Below are positions 8,935 through 16,902 of a stretch of 48,262 nt of DNA, piece by piece. Each line of letters begins with the position of its first letter. The first letter of the stretch is position 1. The stretch lies in NCBI RefSeq assembly GCF_003611675.1, contig NZ_RAWA01000027.1, positions 1 to 48,262 of the forward strand, given 5' to 3'. The notes below the pieces were generated by a model, which saw only the letters and a list, made by a program, of their open reading frames with translations, was not told the origin of the DNA and ran no database searches. The position numbers and the translations under genes are program-made. The stretch is from Corallococcus sp. CA053C. GTDB taxonomy: Bacteria; Myxococcota; Myxococcia; Myxococcales; Myxococcaceae.

Positions 8935-8953
8935 CTGGCATACCGCGTGCCAG
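8935..8953 (+). terminator. weak hairpin downstream of the OB-fold lipoprotein
   Basis: CTGGCA (8935-8940) and TGCCAG (8948-8953) form a 6-base stem with a 7-base loop, followed by TTTCGG. It lies 26 bases after the lipoprotein stop. The rest of the gap to 9118 shows nothing I can name. Confidence 0.35.
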
Positions 8954-9118
8954 TTTCGGGCTGGCTGGAGCGTCGGATTCCATGCACTCCACCGGCCCGT
9001 TCCCCAGTTGGCGTATCCACTCGACAACGCGTGCCTGGAGACCGGACGAGCGGGCAGGTTCCATCCGTACCAGCAGTGCCAATCCATCGGGGTCCCAGGC
9101 GGACGAACGAGGGCTGGC

Positions 9119-11599
9119 ATGGACGGACTTCGAGGAACAGCGGTGGTCTTGTTCGCATGTGCGAGCGTGCTCGGGCCGGGCGTTGCGTGGGCGCAGGCGC
9201 CTGGCGAGGACGACTCCGGCGACGTGATGTCGGAAGAGAAGCTGGAGGCGCTGCTGGACACGCCGACGGCGCAGCCTTCCCAGGACGAGCTGACGGCGGA
9301 GGCGTTCGGACCGGAGAAGCTCACCTCCTACTTCGCGGAGGGACTGCTGGCCAAGGCGCGGGCGGAATTCAACCGGGGCCGGTACAAGTCGGCGCGGGCC
9401 CTGCTCGCCACCGAAACGCCCCCTTCCCTTCCGGGCCGCTACCTCCAGGCGCAGAGCGCGTTCCTCGCGCGGGACTTCACCACCGCGGCCGCGGAGTTCA
9501 CGGCGCTCGCGGAGGACTACACCTCGCTGCGCGACCACTGCCTGATGAAGGCCGCGGAGTCCCATGAGCGCCTGCACAAGCCCCTCCGCGCGGCCGAGCA
9601 GTACGGCGCCGTGAGCCCGGGCTCCCCGCGCTACCCGGACGCGCGCTTCGCGATGGCGCGCGTGCTCAAGCGTCAGCTGCGCATCACGGAGGCGATGACG
9701 GCGCTGCAGGAGTTCATCGACAGCCGGCAGGCGCGCGGACCGGATCCGCTCCGGATGAAGGCGCTGCTGGCGTACTGCGACCTGGCCCGTGCGGCGGGCC
9801 AGTACAACGCCGAGCACCGCGCGCTCCTGGAGGTCTGGGCCACCGCGCCGATGTCGCGTGAGGCGGACCGCGCGCGGGCGATGCTGCGCGACCTGCCCCT
9901 GCCCATGAAGTGGCGGGTGCGCCGCGCCGAAGCGCTGGTGGAGCTGCACCAGAACAACGCGGCCATGACGATGCTGACCCGTTCGGGTCCTCGCACGGAG
10001 CTGCCGGATGAGCTCGCGTGCCGCGCGCAGCTCACGATGGGCCGCGCGCTGCGCAAGGAGCGGCTGCACCGCCGCGCCATCCAGGTGCTGGAGCCGGTGG
10101 CGCGCGAGTGCATGTCCCCCGAGCAGCGCCCGCAGGCGCTCTACCTCCTGGGCTATTCGCAGTCGGTGGTCCAGCCGGAGGCGGCCATCGAGACGTACGC
10201 CACGCTGGCCAAGGACTACCCGGAGCACGGCTACGCCGACGACGCGCTCTTCTTCGAGGCGTGGACCCTCCAGCGCGTGGGCCGCACGGACGAAGCGCTG
10301 TCGCGCTACATGGAGCTGGCGACGCGCTACGCCTCCGGCAACTTCGCCGCCGAGGGCCTCTTCCGCGCCTTCTGGCTGCACTCGCGCAAGGGCGACACCA
10401 CCGCCGCGCTGGCGTCGCTCACGGCGGTGGAGCAGCTTCCGGAGGCCGCTCGCACGGACGAAGCGCTGTGGCGCGCGAAGTACTGGCAGGCGCGCATCCA
10501 GGAGTCCGGCGGCGCGCTGGACTCCGCGCTCGCGCGCTATGAGCTCATCGCCACGGAGCGCCCCGCGGCCTGGTACGGCCTGCTCTCAAGGGCGCGGCTG
10601 GCCCAGCACGCTCCGGAGCGGCTGACGCGACTGATGCAGATGTCCGCCGCGACCGCGGTGACGACCGTGAGCACCACCGCGCCCGCCGCCGTGCCGGCTT
10701 CCGCGCCGGGCGCCGCTCCGGGGTCCGACGAGGTCTGGCCCCTGCCTCCCGGCCCGCTCCAGAAGGATCCGCGCTTCGCCGCGGGCGTGGAGCTGCTACG
10801 CCTGGGACAGCCGGGCGTGGTGGAGGAGCTGCTCGCGGTGGACACGCGTGGACTGGCGGAGGCGCCCTCGCGGCTGCTCTACCAGACCATCCGCCGCACG
10901 GGCCGAGGTCGCGCCACGCGGCAGGTGGCCCGCATGTCGCTGCGCCAGGAGGCCTCCGGGCCGCTGAGCGCCGCGTCGCGGCCGGTGTGGGAGGCCACGT
11001 GGCCGCTCGCGTTCCGTCCGCTCATCCAGAGCTACTCCCGCTCGGCGCGCGTGGATCCGGACCTGTTGCAGGGACTCATCCGCGAGGAGAGCCGGTTCAA
11101 CCCGCGCGCGCGCTCCTCCACGGGGGCGCTGGGGCTCGCGCAGCTGATGCCCGCGACGGCGCGGCAGGTGGCGGACTCGCTGAAGATGGCGGTGGATGAG
11201 GCATCGCTGCTGCAACCCGCGCCGAACATCCGGCTGGGCGCGGCGTACCTGGGCCAGCTCCTCAAGCACTTCGACGGCAATCCCGCCTACGCGGTGGCCG
11301 CCTACAACGCCGGCCCGGCCGCGGTGGAGCGCTGGCGCAAGGCCCTGCCCCAGGCGGAGCTGGACGAGTGGGTGGAGCACATCGCCTTCGAGGAGACCCG
11401 CGACTACGTCAAGCGCGTGCTCAGCAGCTACAGCGCCTACAAGCTGCTCTACGCGAACCAGGTCCCCACGACCTTCCAGCCCGCCCGCAAGGCGCCGCTG
11501 GAGGCCGCGCGCACACCGTCCGTGAGCCCCGCGACGGGCACGGGTGGCAGCGGCAGGAACGTGGCGACGCCGACGTCCTCCGTGTCCGCAGGGCGTTAG
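9119..11599 (+). CDS. TPR-containing soluble lytic transglycosylase (Slt family)
   Basis: An 826-residue periplasmic murein lytic transglycosylase, which cleaves the MurNAc-GlcNAc bond to form 1,6-anhydroMurNAc ends. The signal peptide is 1-25 (...GPGVAWAQA), then about 600 residues of TPR-like helical repeats (tetrad signatures such as YLLGYSQSVVQPEAAIETYATL), then the SLT catalytic domain (about 645-790). Catalytic Glu657 lies in REESRFNP, followed by the family motifs GALGLAQLMPATA and AVAAYNAGPAAVERW. A Pro/Ala-rich insert (about 520-545) separates repeats, and a short Ser/Thr-rich tail ends the protein. The layout matches Slt70 but is longer, as is usual in myxobacteria. The start is ATG 9119, which begins the signal peptide; the frame is open upstream but without one. 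Confidence 0.9.
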   Translation: MDGLRGTAVVLFACASVLGPGVAWAQAPGEDDSGDVMSEEKLEALLDTPTAQPSQDELTAEAFGPEKLTSYFAEGLLAKARAEFNRGRYKSARALLATETPPSLPGRYLQAQSAFLARDFTTAAAEFTALAEDYTSLRDHCLMKAAESHERLHKPLRAAEQYGAVSPGSPRYPDARFAMARVLKRQLRITEAMTALQEFIDSRQARGPDPLRMKALLAYCDLARAAGQYNAEHRALLEVWATAPMSREADRARAMLRDLPLPMKWRVRRAEALVELHQNNAAMTMLTRSGPRTELPDELACRAQLTMGRALRKERLHRRAIQVLEPVARECMSPEQRPQALYLLGYSQSVVQPEAAIETYATLAKDYPEHGYADDALFFEAWTLQRVGRTDEALSRYMELATRYASGNFAAEGLFRAFWLHSRKGDTTAALASLTAVEQLPEAARTDEALWRAKYWQARIQESGGALDSALARYELIATERPAAWYGLLSRARLAQHAPERLTRLMQMSAATAVTTVSTTAPAAVPASAPGAAPGSDEVWPLPPGPLQKDPRFAAGVELLRLGQPGVVEELLAVDTRGLAEAPSRLLYQTIRRTGRGRATRQVARMSLRQEASGPLSAASRPVWEATWPLAFRPLIQSYSRSARVDPDLLQGLIREESRFNPRARSSTGALGLAQLMPATARQVADSLKMAVDEASLLQPAPNIRLGAAYLGQLLKHFDGNPAYAVAAYNAGPAAVERWRKALPQAELDEWVEHIAFEETRDYVKRVLSSYSAYKLLYANQVPTTFQPARKAPLEAARTPSVSPATGTGGSGRNVATPTSSVSAGR

Positions 11600-11681
11600 G
11601 CCGCATCCCAAGGCCCGACGCACAACGCCGGACGGACCCCAGGGGAGACCCGGGGCCCGGCCGGCGCCAGAAGGACGCGTG

Positions 11682-12494
11682 CTACTTCGCGCCTTCGGGC
11701 AGCGTGATGGACTCGGAACGGATGGTGAACTGGCTGGCCACCGCGTTCACGTCGATGCCCGTGAAGTGACGGTACGGATAGGCGCCGTCCGCGATGGTCT
11801 CGACGAACGCCACCTCGTCACCGACGATGGACTTGCCGTCCACCGTCGCCGTGAAGGTGGTGTTCTCCGCGCGCACGCGCCACACGCAGGCGCCCACGTC
11901 CGCCGCCGCCGTCCGCGAGTGCATGTCGATGTCGAAGTCGTTCAGGAACCAGGCGTGCATCTCCGCCCAGCGGAGGAAGTCCCGCCAGTTGGTGAAGGTG
12001 ATCATCATCCCGGCCGGCTGGGGGCTGGACGTGACGAGCACGCCCCCGCGATAGATGTTCATCGTGTAGCGCGAACCGCCCGGCGTGCCCGTGAAGGTGG
12101 GCGCCATGTTGACCGTGTTCGCCTCGCGACCCGGGGTGATCCTCAGCGTGCTGACGACCTGATCCGCGTCACGCGCGGCGAGCTGGAGCCCGCCCGTCTG
12201 GCCCAGGCTCACCGCGGTGCGCTGCTCCCACTTCACGGCCTTCGGGAACGTGCTGGCGACGCCGTCCGTCTTGGCGAGCAGCCCGGAGACCGCCAGGCCT
12301 TCCTTCACCGTCGCGAGCTTCGCCTGGCCCAGCGCACAGCTCGTGATGCCGTCGAACTGGTTGAGACACTGCTGCGCCGCGGACTCCTGCGTGTGGAGCG
12401 AATCAGAGGTCTGGGTGTCGTCGGCGCCGCCGGCACAGCCCGTCATGCTCAGGAGCATGGAAGCCAGCAGGGTGCCCGTCATCTTCAGGTGCAT
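11682..12494 (-). CDS. hypothetical lipoprotein
   Basis: A 270-residue predicted lipoprotein of unknown function. The start is ATG 12494 with GAGGT 6 bases upstream; the signal ends at SMTGC (Cys20). After an acidic Thr/Ser linker come two Cys (in QQCLNQFDGITSC), then a beta-rich body with GMMITFTNWRDFLRWAEMHA and CVWRVRAENTTF. I recognise no domain. It converges with the transglycosylase (82 bases between stops, no clear terminator) and is divergent from the M28 peptidase across a 296-base gap rich in inverted repeats. Confidence 0.8.
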   Translation of the reverse strand: MHLKMTGTLLASMLLSMTGCAGGADDTQTSDSLHTQESAAQQCLNQFDGITSCALGQAKLATVKEGLAVSGLLAKTDGVASTFPKAVKWEQRTAVSLGQTGGLQLAARDADQVVSTLRITPGREANTVNMAPTFTGTPGGSRYTMNIYRGGVLVTSSPQPAGMMITFTNWRDFLRWAEMHAWFLNDFDIDMHSRTAAADVGACVWRVRAENTTFTATVDGKSIVGDEVAFVETIADGAYPYRHFTGIDVNAVASQFTIRSESITLPEGAK

Positions 12495-12509
12495 GCACTA
12501 CCTCGTCGT

Positions 12510-12533
12510 GGGGTGGACTGCGCAGCCCACCCC
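12510..12533. promoter_or_regulatory. 24-base near-perfect palindrome in the leader of the orphan lipoprotein
   Basis: GGGGTGGACTGCGCAGCCCACCCC differs from its own reverse complement at one symmetric pair only. It sits 16 bases upstream of the lipoprotein start codon (- strand), overlapping where a promoter or leader would lie. Candidate repressor site or leader hairpin. Confidence 0.4.
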
Positions 12534-12564
12534 TGCACCCCTTGCGCCAACACCTCCCGTCTGT

Positions 12565-12618
12565 CTGTTTTCACTCACGTTTGTCATGGATTGAGAAAAC
12601 AGATGTAACGGCAAACGT
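12565..12618. promoter_or_regulatory. nested inverted repeats in an AT-richer divergent gap
   Basis: Arms CTGTTTTC (12565-12572) and GAAAACAG (12595-12602) are interleaved with ACGTTTG (12577-12583) and CAAACGT (12612-12618). The region 12541-12660 is clearly less GC-rich than its surroundings, fitting a promoter region shared by the lipoprotein (-) and the M28 peptidase (+). The rest of the gap up to 12790 holds nothing else I can identify. Confidence 0.4.
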
Positions 12619-12790
12619 CACATGAAACAGCGTATTTGTAGCAAGGCAGGTCACAGGGGGCCGGAGGCCACCCCGTGGCGATGACGCAGGCTTGAAACCT
12701 GGATTCATGGAATGTGCCGCGGCGCACAACTTGTGACCGGCCCGGTCGGATAATCTGGGGAGCGCGGTTCCTCCCCCGGACTCCCCCACC

Positions 12791-14167
12791 ATGGCCACGA
12801 AGATCAACGACAGCTCGCGCCCCCTTGCCTCCGTCTCGCGGACGTCCGCGCAGGACGCGCGGGCTTCGGAGGCGAAGTCCCGGAACCGCCCGCTCGCGTG
12901 GAAGGACGGCTTCGAGTCGTCCGGTGCGCGCCCGCCGCTGCCCCGCCTGCCGGCGCCGCCCCCGGTGCTGTCGCTGCCGCCGCCCGTGACGACGACGCCC
13001 GTGCCGCCGGAGGAGCCCACCGAGCCGCCCGTCGCGGACGACTCGGATCCGATGAAGCACATCGAGTACCTCGCCTCCGACGCGTTGAAGGGGCGCAACA
13101 GCCCCTCGGAGGGCCTGGACGCGGCATCCGCCTACGTGCAGGAGCACGTGCAGAAGTACGGCCTCGTGGGCCCGAACTCCAACAACCCGGAGAACCCCTT
13201 CCAGCAGAAGTTCAACGTCTTCTCCTTCGCCGGCTCGGCCGCGGCGGAGCAGGGCGCGACCCACGCGCCGCACAAGGACTTCGGGCACAAGACGTTCGAA
13301 GAGGGCTTCTACCTGGACGACAAGATGCCCAGGGAGACGCTGGCCCTGCTCAACCGCCAGTACGAGAGCACGATGAAGGCGGCCGGCAAGCCGCTGGTGC
13401 CGGCGCGGGCGGGGACGCAGCGCAGCGTGGAGGAGCTGCGGCAGGTGGCCACGGCGACGGGCCAGGCCGTGAACACGATGGCGATGCTGCCCGGCACCGG
13501 GCCGCACAAGGACGAGGTCATCGTCGTGATGGCCCACCTGGACCACGTGGGCGTGGACCGCAAGGGCAACGTCTTCAACGGCGCGGACGACAACGCGTCC
13601 GGCAGCGCGGTGCTGATGGCGGCGGTGCCGGAGCTCGCGGAGGCGCAGAAGCGCGGCGAGTTGGATCGCTCCGTGCTCTTCATCTGGACGGGCGCGGAGG
13701 AGAAGGGGCTCGTGGGCTCCCAGTACTTCGTGGACCACCCCATCCCCGGCGTGGAGCTGAAGAACATCGCCGGCGTCATCAACACGGACATGGTGGGCCG
13801 CTGGGATGATCAGCGCCTGTCCGTCGTCGACACCAACACCAAGGGCCAGCCCAACTACTTCCGGGACGTGGTGGACCAGGCGAACCAGAAGCTGGCGGAT
13901 CCGTTCGACCGCATCAACCGGGACATCAACGTCTACCGTGACCGGCAGGACGGCGCGTCGTTCGGCCGCAAGGGCGAGGACGTGCTCTTCCTCTTCGAGG
14001 GCCTGTCCAACCCCGAGGGCGGCGGCGACCTCATCCCCGAGTACCACCAGCAGGACGACGACATCGGGAAGATCATCGAGGACAACGGCGGGCAGAAGCC
14101 GCGCCGCGTGAAGGACCTGATGGTGAACGTCATCCACCTCGCGGCGAACCGCACCACCGCGCCGTGA
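12791..14167 (+). CDS. M28 family zinc aminopeptidase-like protein
   Basis: A 458-residue M28-family metallopeptidase. The N-terminal 87 residues are disordered and Pro-rich, with no signal peptide visible. The conserved SDALKGRNSPSEG segment (96-108) opens the catalytic domain. Zinc ligands appear in order: MAHLDH (His249), GADDNASG (Asp266 or 267), TGAEEKGLVGS (Glu303, the general base, and Glu304), NTDMVG (Asp333) and EYHQQDDD (His419). All metal positions are present, so it should be active. M28 enzymes usually work outside the cytoplasm as aminopeptidases or carboxypeptidases; how this one would be exported is unclear. The start is ATG 12791; no good ribosome site is seen. The macro-domain gene follows after 13 bases, probably in the same transcript. 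Confidence 0.85.
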   Translation: MATKINDSSRPLASVSRTSAQDARASEAKSRNRPLAWKDGFESSGARPPLPRLPAPPPVLSLPPPVTTTPVPPEEPTEPPVADDSDPMKHIEYLASDALKGRNSPSEGLDAASAYVQEHVQKYGLVGPNSNNPENPFQQKFNVFSFAGSAAAEQGATHAPHKDFGHKTFEEGFYLDDKMPRETLALLNRQYESTMKAAGKPLVPARAGTQRSVEELRQVATATGQAVNTMAMLPGTGPHKDEVIVVMAHLDHVGVDRKGNVFNGADDNASGSAVLMAAVPELAEAQKRGELDRSVLFIWTGAEEKGLVGSQYFVDHPIPGVELKNIAGVINTDMVGRWDDQRLSVVDTNTKGQPNYFRDVVDQANQKLADPFDRINRDINVYRDRQDGASFGRKGEDVLFLFEGLSNPEGGGDLIPEYHQQDDDIGKIIEDNGGQKPRRVKDLMVNVIHLAANRTTAP

Positions 14168-14180
14168 CTAGACTGGGGGG

Positions 14181-14831
14181 ATGAGCGCCCCCTTCCCTCG
14201 CATCGAGGTCGCGCAAGGCAGCCTGACGGACGGCTCCGAGCGCGTGCTGGTCAACGCCTCCAACACGAACGTGCAGCTGGGCTCGGGCGTGTCCCGGGCC
14301 ATCCGGCTCGCGTGTGGCCCCACCTACCAGCAGCACATCACCGAGGCCCTGCAGGCCCGCTTCCGCGGCCCCATGGAGCCGGGACAGGTGCTGGTGACGG
14401 ACGCGGGCACGCATCCCCGGGCGAAGTGGGTCGCGCACGTGGCGGTGATGGACTACCGCCACGGGTACTCCGGGAACTCGGCGCCGAACCGCGCGCGCAT
14501 CCAGGTCTGCTGCGTGAACCTGTGGAACGCGCTGGAGTCCCTTGAGGCAGCAGAAGACGACGGCACGCCCCTCTCCGTGGCCATGGTGGCGCTGGGCGCG
14601 GGCACCGGCGGCCTGGGCGTGAACGACCCGGTGTCCCTGGCGTGCACGACCCTGAAGACGCACCTCGCGGCGCGCGAGCACTCCCGCATCGCGCGCGTGG
14701 TGTTCTACGGCTACGAGCTGCCGGAGTACCTCAACACGCTGGAGGTGGTGACCCGGCACTTCCCCCTGCCGGAAGACGCGCTCCCGGCGGAGGTGCGCGA
14801 CTACCTGGCGCGCAAGCGGACCGAGCCGTAA
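14181..14831 (+). CDS. macro-domain (ADP-ribose-binding) protein
   Basis: A 216-residue cytoplasmic protein that is essentially one macro domain. Macro domains bind ADP-ribose and some remove it from proteins or O-acetyl-ADP-ribose. The key loop is RVLVNASNTNVQLGSGVSRA (residues 21-40), containing the two Asn that face the distal ribose in hydrolytic members. A second loop, GAGTGGLGVNDP, fits the diphosphate-binding segment. The C-terminal end adds about 30 residues after the fold. It follows the M28 peptidase with a 13-base gap and so is likely co-transcribed; no ADP-ribosyltransferase or toxin partner is visible nearby. It converges with the desaturase (17 bases between stops). Confidence 0.85.
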   Translation: MSAPFPRIEVAQGSLTDGSERVLVNASNTNVQLGSGVSRAIRLACGPTYQQHITEALQARFRGPMEPGQVLVTDAGTHPRAKWVAHVAVMDYRHGYSGNSAPNRARIQVCCVNLWNALESLEAAEDDGTPLSVAMVALGAGTGGLGVNDPVSLACTTLKTHLAAREHSRIARVVFYGYELPEYLNTLEVVTRHFPLPEDALPAEVRDYLARKRTEP

Positions 14832-14848
14832 CGGCCCGGCGGACGGCT

Positions 14849-15727
14849 TCAGGCGGCCAGCTTCTCGTCGGACACGGGCTGGCCGGCGAGCGCCTGCAGC
14901 TCGTGCTCGCTCAGCACCAGCTTCTCCTCGGAGCCCCGCCAGACGAACGGGATGCCCGGCTGCCGGTAGAGGTGGGCCGGGATGTCGCGGGCGAGCTGCG
15001 CGTGGAACTCCGGCAGCTTCGACCAGTGCAGCCCGTGCCGCGTGTGATGCGCGGTGTGGTAGCCCAGGTTGCCCGTCATGAGGTTATAGCCGCGGTGGAG
15101 GATGTTGTACGACGCCTCCGCGTGCTGCTCGGTGTTGAGGTCCACGTGGTGGAAGAAGGTGGCCCACACGGTGACGAAGAGCGACGCCACCATCGGCAGC
15201 AGGAAGACGAACAGCGCGTTGTAGGGGTTCACCCAGAACAGCCCCGCCAGCAGCACCGCCTGGAGCGCCGCCATCGCGATGAACAGGCGCAGCGCCTTCG
15301 GGTGCTGCTTGCGGCCCACCTCCAAGGCGCGCGGATACGCGGTCAGCATGGTGCGCAGCGAGTACTCCAGCTCGCCCATCGTCGTGCCGTCATCGCGCTT
15401 CCAGCGGGACTCGTCCTTCGTCTGATCCAGGTAGTTGCGGTGGTGGCCCACGACGTGGTGGAGGAACCACGCCTGCGACGTCACGCCCGTCTGGAACGCG
15501 AAGATGATCTCCAGGAGCCGGTTGGGCAGCGCGTGCCGGAACATCGTCAGGTGCTGGTGGTGGTGGTTCCACGCGCTGATCCACCCCTTGGGGATGATGC
15601 CCAGCGCGAACCACAGCACGGGCACCCACCAGCTCCGCGCCGTCAGGAACACCGTCACATCGAGCGCGAACACGCCCGCGAACATCAGGACCGGGATGCG
15701 ATCTTCAGGGTGCCGGAACAGGGTCAT
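14849..15727 (-). CDS. membrane fatty-acid desaturase/hydroxylase family protein
   Basis: A 292-residue integral membrane diiron enzyme of the FA_desaturase family. Histidine boxes: NHHHQH (54-59), HHVVGHH (90-96) and HTAHH (224-228), with an additional FFHHVD at 191-196. Four or more hydrophobic segments surround them. The family desaturates or hydroxylates acyl chains or other lipids; the boxes and spacing differ from the acyl-CoA-type desaturase found at 22090-22905. The start is ATG 15727 with GGAAGG about 5 bases upstream; an upstream extension adds only non-conserved sequence. It is divergent from the diiron oxidase gene across a 340-base gap. The substrate is unknown. Confidence 0.85.
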   Translation of the reverse strand: MTLFRHPEDRIPVLMFAGVFALDVTVFLTARSWWVPVLWFALGIIPKGWISAWNHHHQHLTMFRHALPNRLLEIIFAFQTGVTSQAWFLHHVVGHHRNYLDQTKDESRWKRDDGTTMGELEYSLRTMLTAYPRALEVGRKQHPKALRLFIAMAALQAVLLAGLFWVNPYNALFVFLLPMVASLFVTVWATFFHHVDLNTEQHAEASYNILHRGYNLMTGNLGYHTAHHTRHGLHWSKLPEFHAQLARDIPAHLYRQPGIPFVWRGSEEKLVLSEHELQALAGQPVSDEKLAA

Positions 15728-15991
15728 TCGCCTTCCACGACAAGAGGGACCAGGGAGGATTTGCTGACTTTCCGACTGTAAGTCGTGAAGCCCCACCTGG
15801 AACAGGCCCCCACTGCGTCCCCTTCCTGCGTTCTTCCGCCGCAGGCCCGCTTTTCACGAACACCCGTGGGGACACGGGCCACGCCGCCTGCCCGTCCCTT
15901 GCAGCCCGGGGACTTCGTGCAGGTCGCCCGCTTCTTCGCGATGGTTTCACCAAGGCGGTAAACCATGTAGACACACTGAACTTGTCTTTCT

Positions 15992-16005
15992 ATTCTTTCA
16001 AGAAT
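15992..16005. promoter_or_regulatory. AT-rich inverted repeat in the 340-base divergent gap 15728-16067
   Basis: ATTCTT-TC-AAGAAT is a perfect 6-base-arm repeat in an AT-rich island (15971-16030) about 65 bases upstream of the diiron oxidase start. It is the only clear structure in the gap between the desaturase and that gene. Candidate operator; no confident -35/-10 pair could be placed beside it. Confidence 0.35.
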
Positions 16006-16067
16006 CGCTGTCCTGGTTTGTGATAAACGGTCGCCCCAGACCTTTCGGTAAAGGCCCTGGAGGCGTC

Positions 16068-16730
16068 ATGCGGAACCAGACCATCGAGGCGGCGCTCGCG
16101 AAGAATCCCCACCGGGAGCAGCTCATCAAGCACCGGTTCTTTGAAGTGGTGGACGAGAAGGCCTTCAGCCACGAACAGGCGGAGATGGTCCTCGGCCAGT
16201 GGTGGCACCCGCTGCACTACTTCCCCAGCTTCCTGGGCAAGCTCATCGCCATCTGCCCGCAGATGGAGATGAAGACGGCGGTGACGCACATCCTCAACCA
16301 GGAGGTCGGTGAGGGAGACCCCGCGCGCGCGCACGAGCGCTTCTTCATCCAGACGATGACGGACGCGGGCTTCACCCGGGCCGGCGTGTCGGAGGCGCAG
16401 ATGACGCCCGCCACCCGCCGCTTGATTGACGGCTACCAGCGCTCCACGGACAGCCACCTCACCGGCCTGGGCTTCCTCTACGGCACGGAGGTGGCGGACC
16501 TCACCATGGTGGCCAAGCTGGGCAAGCTGGTGCGCCGCACCACCGGCCTCAAGTCGCTGCCGTGGGTGGACATCCACGTGAAGCAGGAGCCGGACCACGT
16601 GGAGACGGCCGGCCACACCGTGGGGCTGGCGTACACCGACGCGGAGCTGGCCACCATCACCCGGGGTGCGGAGGAGATGTGGCAGCTGTGGGTGGGCTTC
16701 TTCGAGGAGCTGCGCAACCGCGTCGTTTGA
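16068..16730 (+). CDS. haem-oxygenase-like diiron oxidase (CADD/TenA-PqqC fold)
   Basis: A 220-residue protein of the iron-containing redox enzyme (HDO) group, which includes CADD, UndA, BesC and SznF. A full six-ligand diiron set can be laid out with the spacing known for CADD: Glu82-x6-His89 (in EGDPARAHE), Glu141 (LYGTEV), His170-x3-Glu174-x2-His177 (IHVKQEPDH). The last carboxylate is Glu where CADD has Asp. The ligand match is by eye and from memory. Members oxidise fatty acids, amino acids or p-aminobenzoate precursors. The ATG at 16068 has GGAGG 6 bases upstream. Neighbours are a desaturase (divergent) and a phosphate-uptake pair, which do not settle its substrate. Confidence 0.75.
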   Translation: MRNQTIEAALAKNPHREQLIKHRFFEVVDEKAFSHEQAEMVLGQWWHPLHYFPSFLGKLIAICPQMEMKTAVTHILNQEVGEGDPARAHERFFIQTMTDAGFTRAGVSEAQMTPATRRLIDGYQRSTDSHLTGLGFLYGTEVADLTMVAKLGKLVRRTTGLKSLPWVDIHVKQEPDHVETAGHTVGLAYTDAELATITRGAEEMWQLWVGFFEELRNRVV

Positions 16731-16763
16731 CCCGCCCCCCGCACCGCGGCCAACCCCCTGGAA

Positions 16764-16783
16764 TCCGTGCACGTGTGCACGGA
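16764..16783. promoter_or_regulatory. 20-base palindrome between the diiron oxidase and the phosphate-uptake pair
   Basis: Nine-base arms TCCGTGCAC (16764-16772) and GTGCACGGA (16775-16783) flank a central GT. The spacing suits a dimeric regulator rather than a terminator, since the loop is too short and no U-run follows. It lies 34 bases after the oxidase stop and 120 bases before the DUF47 start. Confidence 0.45.
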
Positions 16784-16812
16784 ACACTGGCGAATCTCTC
16801 CAGGTAGGGTAG

Positions 16813-16838
16813 GTCACGGCGCGTCACGGGAGTGTTAC
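16813..16838 (+). promoter_or_regulatory. Pho-box-like direct repeats upstream of the DUF47-PiT pair
   Basis: GTCAC (16813), GTCAC (16823) and GTTAC (16834) recur at 10 and 11 bases, close to the 11-base period of TGTCA-type half-sites bound by PhoB/PhoP regulators. The array ends 64 bases before the start of a phosphate-uptake operon, which is where such a site would be expected. Confidence 0.45.
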
Positions 16839-16902
16839 ACCCTCGCGCAACCAGCTCCCGCGGCGGACAGCGCCTGTTGCCCCAGGCGCCGAGGGAGACG
16901 CC

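Noticed and set aside
12584-14137. A 517-codon - strand frame opposite the M28 peptidase.
   Set aside because: Composition is typical of an antisense shadow, while the + strand carries every M28 metal ligand.
15705-15974. A small - strand frame in the gap upstream of the desaturase.
   Set aside because: It overlaps the desaturase start and ribosome site, has no ribosome site of its own, and shows no conserved-looking sequence.
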